A program made the position numbers and the translations under genes. From NCBI GenBank assembly GCA_029204225.1, contig CM055113.1, positions 29,827,220 through 29,891,219 on the forward strand: DNA of 64,000 nucleotides, read 5' to 3'. Below are positions 20,095 through 30,059 of this stretch, piece after piece. The notes below the pieces were generated by a model, which was given only the letters and a program-made list of their open reading frames with translations, was not told where the DNA came from and did no database searches. Every line of letters begins with the position of its first letter. Position 1 is the first letter of the stretch. Source of the stretch: Diphasiastrum complanatum. Lineage: Eukaryota > Streptophyta > Lycopodiopsida > Lycopodiales > Lycopodiaceae.

Positions 20095-22129
20095 AGATGA
20101 ACCCTTGCCAGAGGCGCAACAGGACCTCTTTGAAGTGAATATGCGGCAATACTTATCAAGCGCAATGACGGCTATGCTTAGCGAGGTGAAGAAGGACAGA
20201 GAAACAGAAAGGAAAGAATGGCAAACATCCTTGCGAACCATGAACCTTACTCAATTTAACCTTGCTAGAGAAATGAGAGATGGGCTAACACAGCTCGAAG
20301 CCAGGTTTGAAGAGTTGGAAGCAACTAGGGGAAATGCAGTGGCGCCTCCTCCACAGATACCAAGAGAACCACGAGCGCAAAACACGGAAGGCCCAAGGAA
20401 GACTCCCAAAGTGAAAGCACCACCTACTCTCAAAGGAGAGCGTGACATTCGAGTTTTGTTAGATTGGTTGTTTCACATGGACCATTACTTCCGTCTGATG
20501 AACACTCCTGAGGAAGAAAGAACTGACTTGGCATTAGCATATTTTGAGGGCTACACTACAAACTGGTACCGGATGGCAGGAATGCATTTTCAGACATGGG
20601 ACGCATTCAAAGCCGCGTTACGAGAGGAGTTCATACCGAAGGATTCACACATGAGATTGAGGACAGAATTATGGGGGCTCAAACAGAAAGGGTCATTGCG
20701 ATAGTACCTCAATAAATTCAGACAGAGTGTATGGGTTATTGAAGATATGTTCGAGGCAGACAAAACTCATTACCTATTGTCTGGAATGCAATCTTGGACC
20801 CGACGTGCGATAGACAGCTACATGCCGCATGATTTCAATTCAACTATTCGAGCGGCTGAAATGGTTTGTGATTATGAGAGCACATTGGCACTAGCTGCTC
20901 CCGCAACCTCAACAAGAGTATTTAGTGGATCTAGACCGAGTCCGAGCTTCTTTTCAAGGGGGGACTCAGCTCCAAATGGCAACCAAGCCTCGAGTAGCAT
21001 GAACAAATTCCCAACAAAAATAGGGTTTGGCAACCAAGGCAACAATGGAGGGAACATGTTCCAGAGAAGAAATAATGTTGGACCTTCAGCTAGTCACAGC
21101 AACAGCTCACCAACAGTGGGCAGTTCCATGCGTTGCTTCAACTGTCACGAGCAAGGTCACTCTTGGAGGTCATGCCCCAAACCATTGAATAAGCAAATCA
21201 TGGCTGCCATTGAAGGATTTGATAGGATGGAGAGAGAGGCATTTGATCAAGAAGATGGTGAACAGGATGACGCAGAGGACCCAGAAACGGATTTGACGGA
21301 GTCTGACCTGAATGCCTTACAACAGATAGGGGCACCTGCGGTGTATCGTGAACATGTTATGGCGACTCCTGCGAGAGGATCCAAGTTATTGTACTTGAAA
21401 GGCTGTATTCAAGGCAGGATCATTTACTTCATGGTAGACCTGGGGGCGTCACATAACTACTTGTCAGAAAAACTGACAGGGGAACTGGACATCCAATGTG
21501 AAGAAAATGTGACTCCTATTTGTGTGGAGACCGCAAAAGGTACAATGACCACTTGTAGATTGGCAACGAACTTACCAATCTCTCTGGGAGCCTGGAAGAA
21601 TCGACTAACGTTCACAATCTTGAAGATGGATGCCTTCGACGCTATTTTGGGATTAAGCTGGTTTAACAAACATGTGGTGGCCTTCTTGGCAAAAGGGGTT
21701 AACCTTGTGTTATTATATAATGGCAGGAGACCTTGTGTCGTCAGAGCTATGCCAGGGGACCAACTAGAAAAGAACGACACAAATGAACCTGAGCGAACCA
21801 TTCCTCCCAATCTCATTCACCTCTTTAACGAAGGACAGCCAATAGTGACAGACCAGCTGACACGGGAACAAATGGAGCCAACATTGCCTATAGTCTTTAC
21901 ATCAAAGGTGAATTCAAGTGCCGATGCAGAGCTCAAGGAGCTCACCTTGTGTGACCAAGAAAAAGCTCACTTCTTTAACGACGGACATCCAACAGTGACA
22001 AACCAGCTGATGCGAGGTCAACTGGAGCTAACATTGCCTGCAGCTTCTACATCAGAGATGAATCTAAGTGCCGATGCAGAGCTCAAGGAGCTCAACCTGG
22101 GCGACCAAACGAAATATCTAGAGTCCTAG
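20095..22129 (+). pseudogene. Gag-protease ORF without polymerase
   Basis: One continuous frame encoding Ty3-type gag and protease. An N-terminal helical part is followed by KVKAPPTLKGERDIRVLLDW and YFRLMNTPEEERTDLALAYF (capsid), a zinc knuckle CFNCHEQGHSWRSC at about 21136-21177, an acidic spacer, and a retropepsin with MVDLGASHNYLS and DAILGLSWF. One amber codon (20702-20704) splits it; the context (x)LR-stop-YLNKFR suggests CAG became TAG. The active-site loop is DLGAS instead of DSGAS or DTGAS, and whether that works is unclear. The frame ends at 22129 after a 50-residue duplication, only 370 bp before the 3' LTR, so RT, RNase H and integrase are absent. The true start is lost at the chimeric junction at 20094. 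Confidence 0.85.
21811..22110 (+). repeat. 150-bp tandem duplication in gag-protease C-terminus
   Basis: Two in-frame copies with a 150-bp period. The first encodes HLFNEGQPIVTDQLTREQ...ADAELKELTLCDQ, the second HFFNDGHPTVTNQLMRGQ...ADAELKELNLGDQ. The copies differ at many positions yet keep frame and ELKEL core, so the duplication predates much of the divergence and was kept open. Confidence 0.85.
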
Positions 22130-22496
22130 GGGACTCATCCAGACGTGCGACGAAAACGACATATCTGAGGCCTAAGGGAGCCGTAAGTACATTTTTCTTT
22201 CATGTTAATAAAGTGAGCCGCATTTCTCATCGAGGAGTGAGCTTCAGTCTAATGTCTAAGTGCAGCAGCTTTACACAGGTTTTACGTAAGTGAACTAGAT
22301 CCACACTTTTTCTGTGCTGGGTGCAAAACACAATATCATTACTTCTCTTTTCAGTTGGTTTTCTTTGGCCGGTGAATCAAACCCATGCCCTTGTATCTGT
22401 GACTAAAGTCTGGCCGGTGAATTAAGCCCATGCCATGAGTCTTAGGTTCTAGTTTGGCCCTGATGAGGACATCAGCTTTCTCAAACGAGGGGAGGA
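22130..22496 (+). other. 3' untranslated part and polypurine tract of gag-protease element
   Basis: Non-coding. It has AATAAAG near 22207 and two copies of TCTGGCCGGTGAAT or its near match (about 22365 and 22410). The perfect hairpin CTGATG-AGGA-CATCAG is at 22460-22475, and the purine run GAGGGGAGGA (22487-22496) abuts the LTR. Confidence 0.7.
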
Positions 22497-23408
22497 TGTT
22501 GTAAAGCTGACTCGGGTGCACCCAACATGTCCTGTAAGACTCAAAGGGGTGACACTCTCTAAGGTTCCAGAGCAAGTTAAAACATCAAGGACTGAGCCTC
22601 CGACCTGTGGTGAGCTAGTCAAGTAGTCACAAGTCATGAGCTAGCTCTTGAGCTCGAGTCATGGCCTAGTCAGGAAAGCAAGTTCATTCGGCCGCCGGGA
22701 TGGCTCCCGGACATGGGTCCCGAGAGCCAGACTGATTTTGCCAGGCTTGCCAGGCTTAATCAACAAAATAAAAACTAAGTCCTAAAAAGCGTGCTTTACC
22801 AGAAAGCACTATGTTTCAAACCAGAGGGGGTGCGCCGAATCACAGCAGAACTATAGGGGGAGTCCGGTAGACAAAAACTTGGGCAGCTCAACCAATGCCA
22901 AGAATCCAATCGCCAGCTCCCTCTACCAGCACGAGCCAGGCACAATGCCCAGCACGTGTTGGTGGCCCCGAGACCGGTCAGTCTATGTATGAATGTAACC
23001 TCTTCCAAATCTAATAAAGTTGATCCTTGGGGATGATTACCATTTCGATTTCGCCTCCGGGACTGGTCCAAGTGGAAGGACCCTTACTACAACCTTTTTG
23101 TGTCGCTGGCGCCTAAGGGCCCCTGTCATCGACATGGGGCTTGCCACTATGCCAATTGGTTAGTTTGGCGACCAGTATGCCTTGGGTTTCATGTGTGGCT
23201 TGTCTTTGCCTTTGGTTACCTTTTGGGGACAGATTCTGAGTTGGCTTTCGGGTTGGTTGGGATTCCAGTTGGCTTAAGTCTGAATGGTTAAGCTTGTTAC
23301 GTTTCTGAGTTGGCTTTTACGTAAGTGCATGATGGATGAATGTTAGACTTAAGCGCGTGTTGGGGACCCCGCTCAAGTCCCAACGCCCTTTGAGGTGCCG
23401 ACGCAACA
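22497..23408 (+). mobile_element. 3' LTR, family B
   Basis: 912-bp LTR, TGTTGTAAAGCTGACTC...GACGCAACA, preceded by a polypurine tract and so the 3' LTR of the gag-protease element. It shares its first 12 bases and several internal blocks (CTTTACCAG, GGGGTGC, GCCGAATCACA, CTATAGGG, AATAAAGT) with family A, so the families are relatives. A nearly identical second copy is the solo LTR at 23449. No matching 5' LTR is in the window. Confidence 0.92.
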
Positions 23409-23433
23409 AGGCCCCACACTGATGGAGTGTTTC

Positions 23434-25606
23434 TGTAGCGCAAGCATCTGTTGTAAAGCTGACTCGGGTGCACCCAACGTGCCCTGTAAGACTCAAAGGG
23501 GTGACACTCCCTAAGGTCCCAGAGCAAGTTAGAACGTCAAGGACTGAGCCTCCGACCTGTGGTGAGCCAGTCAAGTAGTCACAAATTCATGAGCTAGCTC
23601 TGGAGCTCGAGTCATGGCCTAGTCAGGAAAGCAAGTTGATTCGGCCGCCGGGACGGCTCCCGGGACCCATGTCCGGGAACCAGACTGATTCTGCCAGGCT
23701 TGCCAGGCTTAATCAGCAAAATAAAAACTAAGTCCTAAAAAGCGTGCTTTACCAGAAAGCACTATGTTTCAAACCAGAGGGGGTGCGCCGAATCACAGCA
23801 GAACTATAGGGTGAGTCCGGCAGATAGAAACTTGGGCAGCTCAACCAGCGCCAGGAATCCAGTCGCCAGGTCTCAGCTCCCTCTACCAGCACGAGCCAGG
23901 CACAATGCCCAGCATGTGTTGGTGGCCCTGAGATCGGTCAGTCTATGTATGAATGTAACCTCTTCCAAATCTAATAAAGTTGATCCTTGGGGATGATTAC
24001 CATTTCGGTTTCGCCTACGGGACTAGTCCAAGTGGAAGGACCCTTACTTCAACCTTTTTGCGTCGCTGGCGCCTAAGGGTCCCTGTCATCGACATGGGGC
24101 TTGCCGCTATGCCAATCGGTCAGTTTGGCGACCACTATGCCTTGGGTTTCATGTGTGGCTTGTCTTTGCCTTTGGTTACCTTTTGGAGACGGATTCTGAG
24201 TTGGCTTTCGGGTTGGTTGGGATTCCAGTTTTCTTAAGTCTGAATGGTTAAGCTTGTTATGTTTCTGAGTTGGCTTTTACGTAAGTGCATGATGGATGAA
24301 TGTTAGACTTAAGCGCGTGTTGGGGAAACCGCTCAAGTCCCAGCGCCCTTTGAGGCGCCGGCGCAACAGCATCCCAAAGGGAGCCGGGAACCACGACTTA
24401 GCTTCCCATCCTTCAACTCTTGCCATCCAAACCCACTTGACATACAAGCAGCCAACTCGCCAACAACGATCAGACTTAACCAACTTGATGTTCCGAGAAC
24501 CAACATTGAGATCCAACATGGCGTCATGCCAGATCGGGGGTCCCAATGTGGGTGACTTCCCTCCAAGCAAGCCGCCCGACATACGTCAAACTTAACCAAC
24601 TCGAAGCTTCATTACAAACGAGTAACATCCATTCCAGGCAAGCGGTCTGACTTACATCAGACTTAACCAACTGAAAGCTTCGTCACGAGCGCTGGAAGCC
24701 AACCTGGCGCCACGCCAGACTGGACAGCCATAAACAGGTAACATCCACCCAAGCAAGCCATCCAACTCAGCCGATAGGTTAGAGCCTGTTCCCCAAGAGC
24801 TTAACCCATTCACGTTCATGCAAGGAACACTCAGAACGACAAGCCGCGACAGATATGGAAACAACCAGTTCCTGGACGAAATGGTCCCGACAGCATACCG
24901 CTGGCGCCACGGATCGAATGTTCTCGACGGCATACCGCTGGCGTCCCGAGATACGACCCTCAGCTATGTGCCAACTTAAAAATTTGGAAGCGGCCTTACA
25001 ACTGGCGCTTTAACCGAACACTGAAACCCAGAAGGTAATCAGAGTCAGTTTGAGAAAAATCCCTCTTTATTGATAAATCTGAGAAGGTTACATTTCAAGT
25101 GTGTGACCGACCCTAGTCTTCGGGACGCTAGCATGCCAAGGCGAGAGCCATGACAACATTCTAGCAAGGGAGGCTGAGACTTGGTTGGAGCTCGCCCTGA
25201 GTCCCAACCCGCACTCCCCTATAGTATTGGTGTGATTCGGCACCCCCCCCTCATACCAAGCACTTTACCCAAGCTAGTAAAGCACGTTTTTCTCTCTCTC
25301 TAGGATTTTCTCTCTCTAGAAAGTCATTTTCTCTCTCTACATTTTATTGATCCCCAGGCTTCCTTTAATCATGCCTAGATCGTGTGAGGTGATTGCACAT
25401 CGATCTGATCTCTCTGGACTCCGCTAGAACGGATCAAAGATTTTCAGCCATAGGGACTTGGCGCCAACTGGATTCTGGTCACAGTGGCGCCGGGAGCGGC
25501 GCCGGCTCCGTTGGCGCCCGGAGCAGCAGGGGCGCTGCTGGCGCCAGGGACATAGCTGGCGCCGATGGCAACGGAAGTAAAGCTTGTAAAGGGTAGCTTT
25601 ATAACA
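23434..25606 (-). mobile_element. 3' LTR, family A, reverse, split by a solo LTR
   Basis: Reverse-oriented A LTR, starting TGTAGCGCAAGCATC (23434), interrupted at 23449-24368, resuming CCAAAGGGAGCCGGG and ending GCTTTATAACA at 25606. On the minus strand it is preceded by a purine run AAAGGTGGGGTGGA (25607-25620), so it is the 3' LTR of an element whose internal region lay to the right. Only 25 bp separates it from the B LTR on its left. GGCGCC motifs cluster at 25480-25565. Confidence 0.88.
23449..24368 (+). mobile_element. Solo LTR, family B, with target duplication
   Basis: 920-bp LTR TGTTGTAAAGCTGACTC...GGCGCAACA flanked by GCATC on both sides (23444-23448 and 24369-24373). Removing it with one GCATC restores the family A sequence GTAGCGCAAGCATCCCAAAG. 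It is therefore younger than the A LTR it sits in. Confidence 0.95.
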
Positions 25607-25661
25607 TCCACCCCACCTTTATAAAATCTGATGTCCTCATCAGATGTCAGATTAAAGGAAA
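25607..25661 (-). other. Polypurine tract and hairpin of reverse A element
   Basis: On the minus strand the order is CTGATG-AGGA-CATCAG hairpin (25628-25643), 7 bases, then AAAGGTGGGGTGGA (25607-25620) and the LTR. The hairpin is identical to the one in the gag-protease element at 22460-22475. A neighbouring second CATCAGATG partly overlaps it. Beyond 25661 the inverted repeat begins. Confidence 0.65.
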
Positions 25662-27036
25662 GGTGTCTCCCAATTAAAATAACTATACATTTAAGCTACT
25701 TGGCACAGTTTTCAATTTACTGGCCACTTTTTATTAGCATTGAAGCTGGCACACCACAAGTCGGAGGCTCAGCTCTTTGTATTGAAAAATTACATAACTT
25801 GAAAATATATCTTTGTCTGGGAAAAGCGTAGATTTGATATCGCTTTCGTAAAACCCGAGAACCTTATTAACTGGTGACAGAGGCCTTTCTTTGAAATGTT
25901 CGCCCCTGTCGCTTCTGACTTTCGACTTTGGAACTCCTTTGAGCTCCTGATTTGTCCTTGATGCACTTTGTGTTGTGCTCTCTGAGCTCCAGATTTGTTC
26001 AGTTCCGCACAGGTATCAAGGCTCCCTGAGCCGAAGGATTTATCGTTTGATTGCCCACTTTATGGTCCACTCCGTGCCTTGTTGCTTCTGCACCTTGATT
26101 TCTCTCCTTGTCCCAGTCTGATCTTGATACTTTTCCATCTTGGCTCTTTAAGGTAGGCAAAGATTGAGTACTCCGCAATGCACCTCTCACTTAGCTTGAA
26201 GTAGCTCTTTGAATCAGCCCAAATGTAACCATTGACCTCGTGGAAAGCCAAAGAGTCGCACTAGTTTGATCCGCGTTGAGATCGGACTAGTGCAAACTCT
26301 GGGTGCATGTGTCTGATTCAAAGAGAGCTACTTGAAGCCAAGCTCGATGTACACTTCTTGTTTTGACTGTGAGGCAACTGACCAATGATGGAATTGTGAA
26401 AGTCAAGTTTTGCGCGACGGACATGGTGCTTCAAACAAACGCGAAGAGATAGTTCGGATGCGGATCAAACTGGTGCGACCCTTTGGCTTTCCACGAGGTC
26501 AATGGTTACATTTGGGCTGATTCAAAGAGCTACTTCAAGCTAAGTGAGAGGTGCATTGTAGAGTACTCAATCTTTGCCTACCTTAAAGAGCAAAGATGGA
26601 AAAGTATCAAGATCAGGTTGGGACAAGGAGAGAAATCAAGGTGCAGAAGCAACAAGGCATGGAGTGGACCATAAAGTGGGCAATCAAACGATAAATCCTT
26701 TTGGCTCAGGGAGCCTTGATACAAATCTGGTGCTCAGGGAGCTCAACACAAAGTGCATCAAGGACAAATCAGGAGCTCAAAGGATTTCCAAAGTCGAAAG
26801 TCAGAAGCGACAGGGGCAAACATTTCAAAGAAAGGCCTCTGTCACCAGTTAAAAGCGATATCAAATCTACGCTTTTTCCAGACAAAGATATATTTTCAAG
26901 TTATGTAATCTATCTATACAAAGAGCTGAGCCTCCGACTTGTGGTGTGCCAGCTTCAATGTTAATAAAAAGTGGCCAGTAAATTGAGTACTGTGCCAAGT
27001 AGCTTAAATGTATAGTTATTTTAATTGGGAGACACC
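25662..27036. repeat. Long inverted repeat, arms about 0.6 kb
   Basis: The left arm 25662-26274 (from GGTGTCTCCCAATTAAAA) is mirrored by the right arm 26460-27036 (ending TTTTAATTGGGAGACACC), with a 185-bp centre. Arms match by eye over nearly their whole length with scattered substitutions and one indel of about 22 bp near 25850-25875. Each arm can encode a similar 63-residue peptide (MAFHEVNGYIWADSKSYF...), which I do not recognise. The centre holds a degenerate further copy of part of the arm (GATTCAAAGAGAGCTACTTGAAG). No direct target duplication is visible. A transcript would make a long hairpin RNA. Confidence 0.9.
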
Positions 27037-29536
27037 GATGCTATTGGAGATTGATCAGTAGCATCTACATGGTTGGGTGGTTTGGCTCCACAATCATTCC
27101 TTTGTGTGTGTCTTGTAAGCAAGATCTTGGAGGTGCTTTTCCTTACAGATATCATGCTAATTAGACAATCGACAATTGTCGATTCAAATTGGAGTCGAAT
27201 TAGCTGGAGTTGAGATTGAAAGAAGTTCAAATGTTCAATTCAATAGTTGTTTGAATCGAACATTCAAGCTTCTGTCGATAGTCGATAGTTGATAGTCAAC
27301 ACTCGATACTCCTTTGATAGTTTGACTATCGATACTCTTTTGATAGTTGGACTGTCTTCTAGATACCTATTTTTGCAATTTTTGTGTACTCTATAGACTG
27401 TACGACAATGCGAGCAATATGTAGCAACATGAATGGATCTAGATTAACTACTGGATTTAGGGAGAGAGTGATAAATCCATCAACATGTAGTTTTGAATGC
27501 TCATACTTTGGCCATGCAAGTTTGTGACCACCTTTGAAAAACTTGAAAAAGGTCTGCCAACTAACATGTGGTAAGCATTACATTTTCAATCCCATAAGCA
27601 AACATTACATATCCCATATTTGCTCCTACCAATGAGCATAGAAAGATATCTTTTTGATTGGTTCACACGTTGTAGCAGTAATTGTATGGTAGCATGATCA
27701 ATGTTTTTGACATCAGGGTTGGTTTGAACCCTCAACTTGTATGTTGGCATTAGTGGTGATTGATCATTTGTAAAAATTAAGTGATTGTGCCAAATATTCA
27801 TTGGGCCAAGCTAAAAGTTTGTGCACATGCATGTGAAGTGTGCTTCTAAGCCTCATCGATGGGGTTCTTGCTACTTATCTTTAACAAGAAGTAACTCCTG
27901 CTTTTATTAATAAAAGATCGGAGAACCCATCAATGTCCAAAAAGATGGTAGCACATGGAATGAAAATGCCAAATGGCAAACATGATTAAGTCAATATGCT
28001 TAATAGAATACAAGGCATCAAAATAATTTCTCCTTTCATTGAGGAAAACTCTCTTGTTTCCCTGAGAACTAACCATATTCATGCAAGTAAATAGATGTGT
28101 TGTAGCAATAGCAACTAATTGTTTTGTGAATTAAGTAGACCTTGTTGTGTAACACATCTATTTTCGAGTCCAAAATATTTAGTATGGACCCACAATGAAC
28201 AAATTCATACTTTCCAACAAGGAAAAGCTCGAGTTCAAACCTGTTGTGAAAAAACTGACAGATTCTGAAGTGGTGGGTGCAAGAAGGGAGAAGAAAGATA
28301 ACTCAAAGCACAATGATCTGTTGGCAACCATATTAAAGGAGGAGGAGGAAGAAGGGTCACCACTTCTCTCAAACCAAATTGTAAATCTAATGATATTCAT
28401 CATCTTTGCAAGGTTGAATTCTAGTACTTTAGTGTGTTTGAAAAGATAAACAATTGTAAAAGAAAAAAAAATTTAAGAAAAAAAGAAGAAGACAAAAGGC
28501 TGTGTGTTCAAGTCAGTCAATGAAGTTTTTGCAAAAGTCAACTTTTAAGGAGTTGTCCAAAACTTCGGCTCAATGTTTTGAAGTGTTTTAAGTTTAGCCT
28601 TCTTGAGACATGCACAAGTGTTAAAGCACGAACAACGAGAAAGCATGTAATATATTCTTTAAAAATAGCATTTTATTATTTTATAGTGTATTCTTTTTCA
28701 CGATATATACAAAATGTATTCCATATATTGGATGAAGAATTGATCAACTTTTCATAGATGCATCATGAAGACTACTTGATTGATGGTTGGCGACGAGTAT
28801 CTAAATTGTGAATACTAAAAAGCGAACATTCTGAATACTAATCATGGTTATTGTGAATATTGATCATGAATATCGTGAATATTGAAATTTTTAAATACTG
28901 ATTGTGGCTAGTGTGAACATTGATTGTGGCTAGTGTGAATGCTGATCATGGATATTCTTGAATCCTTGGCAACTTCAAATTTCAAAATGATGGACATTGT
29001 AATAAACCCATTGTAATAAAATGTCATCAAATAAGATTGTCTATTTATTGGCAAAATAATTTCGTACCCAATTCTTAGTCTTCTAAAATCCCAAGATGCA
29101 ATCTTAGTTGTACAAAAGTTAAAACCATAACTACTTTTGTGATAGTGTATGCTCTTGCAACTTAAAACGTAAAAAAGAACAAATTAATTATCACAATAAC
29201 TTAAATTATCGACACTTACCTCTTTAGCAAAAAAAGCTAATAAATGCATTTATTTGAACGACCTTAAAGAAAAGAAAGATAATTTGACTAAATAAATTTT
29301 CCTTTTCAATTCAACAATTTGTCTCTACTCATGCACACATTACTAATTAGAGCGAAAATATGCCAAATGTCAATCATTATGCCATGGTTCCAAGACAATC
29401 ACGATTTGAAAGCAACAAGAAATCTTTAACACGGCCTTAGTGGTATACCACAACATTCTTGTAAGTTGTTTGTATGATGGAATCTAAAAACCCTAGTAGC
29501 CCAAGTTAAGCAGGATATTCCAACTCACCATGTGTA
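27037..29536. other. AT-rich intergenic stretch with short repeats
   Basis: No supported gene. Contents: clustered GATAGT and TCGATA motifs at 27240-27350; a dispersed repeat at 27391-27490 (TATGTAGCAACATGAATGGA, then TCTAGATTAACTA) shared with 8800-8895 and 48975-49060; an open frame at 28195-28449 that is Lys/Glu-rich with no known domain; and a degenerate short tandem repeat of about 20 bp at 28830-28960 (TGTGAATATTGATCATG variants). Confidence 0.5.
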
Positions 29537-29933
29537 GAAAGAGATCTTAATAGAATGCTTCTTGGTTTCCAAGGGGAGGCTCGAACTTGAGACCAAAGAA
29601 ACTTTGGATGTCGAACTTGAGACCAAAGAATGCTTCTTGGTTTCCAAGAAAGCTTGCTTCTTGGTTTCAAGAAAGCTTCGAACTTGGGACCAAAGAAACT
29701 TTGGATGCCAAGCTAACCAACTAGACCAAAGAATGCTTCTGGGTTTCCAAGGGGAAGCTCGAACCCGGGACCAAAGAGACTTTGGATGCCAACCTAACCA
29801 GCTGAGCCAACTCCATTGGGTACTAGACCAAAGAATGCTTCTTGGTTTCGAAGGGAGGCTCGAATCCGGGACCAAAGAAACTTTGGATGCCAACCTAACC
29901 ATGTGAGCCAACTCCATTGGGTACTAGACCAAA
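29537..29933 (-). repeat. Tandem array with tRNA-like promoter boxes (SINE-like)
   Basis: Partial and full units of roughly 102-111 bp share GAATGCTTCTTGGTTTCCAAG, a CTCGAACCCGGGACC block and CTAACCAGCTGAGCCAACTCC. On the minus strand the best unit (29721-29823) reads TGGCTCAGCTGG, a perfect match to the tRNA A-box consensus, then GGTTCGAGCTT about 33 bases later, close to the B box. The next unit has TGGCTCACATGG and GATTCGAGCC. No cloverleaf or anticodon arm is convincing, so this looks like a tRNA-derived SINE head repeated in tandem, not a tRNA gene. Confidence 0.6.
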
Positions 29934-30059
29934 AAATGACATGAGATCATCAAGCATGCCTTTTCCATGATTGGACCATCTTGTGGAATGACATGAGATA
30001 AAGGGAAGGCTACAATTACAATGCCCATTGCCACGAAAGAAACAAGTCAAAATTAGCCT

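Noticed and set aside
22460-22490. Hammerhead ribozyme (retrozyme-like): CTGATGAG beside the LTR resembles the CUGAUGA core.
   Set aside because: The required GAAA segment is not placed after a stem II; only CTC-AAAC follows. The element at 18921 lacks CTGATGA altogether. A simple hairpin explains the conservation better.
23409-23448. The two family B LTRs at 22497 and 23449 as the ends of one very short element.
   Set aside because: The spacer is 25 unexplained bases plus the start of a family A LTR, and the right copy has its own perfect target duplication, so the two are separate insertions.
29720-29933. Functional tRNA genes on the minus strand.
   Set aside because: A and B boxes are present, but no acceptor-stem pairing, anticodon arm or proper T-stem could be seen.
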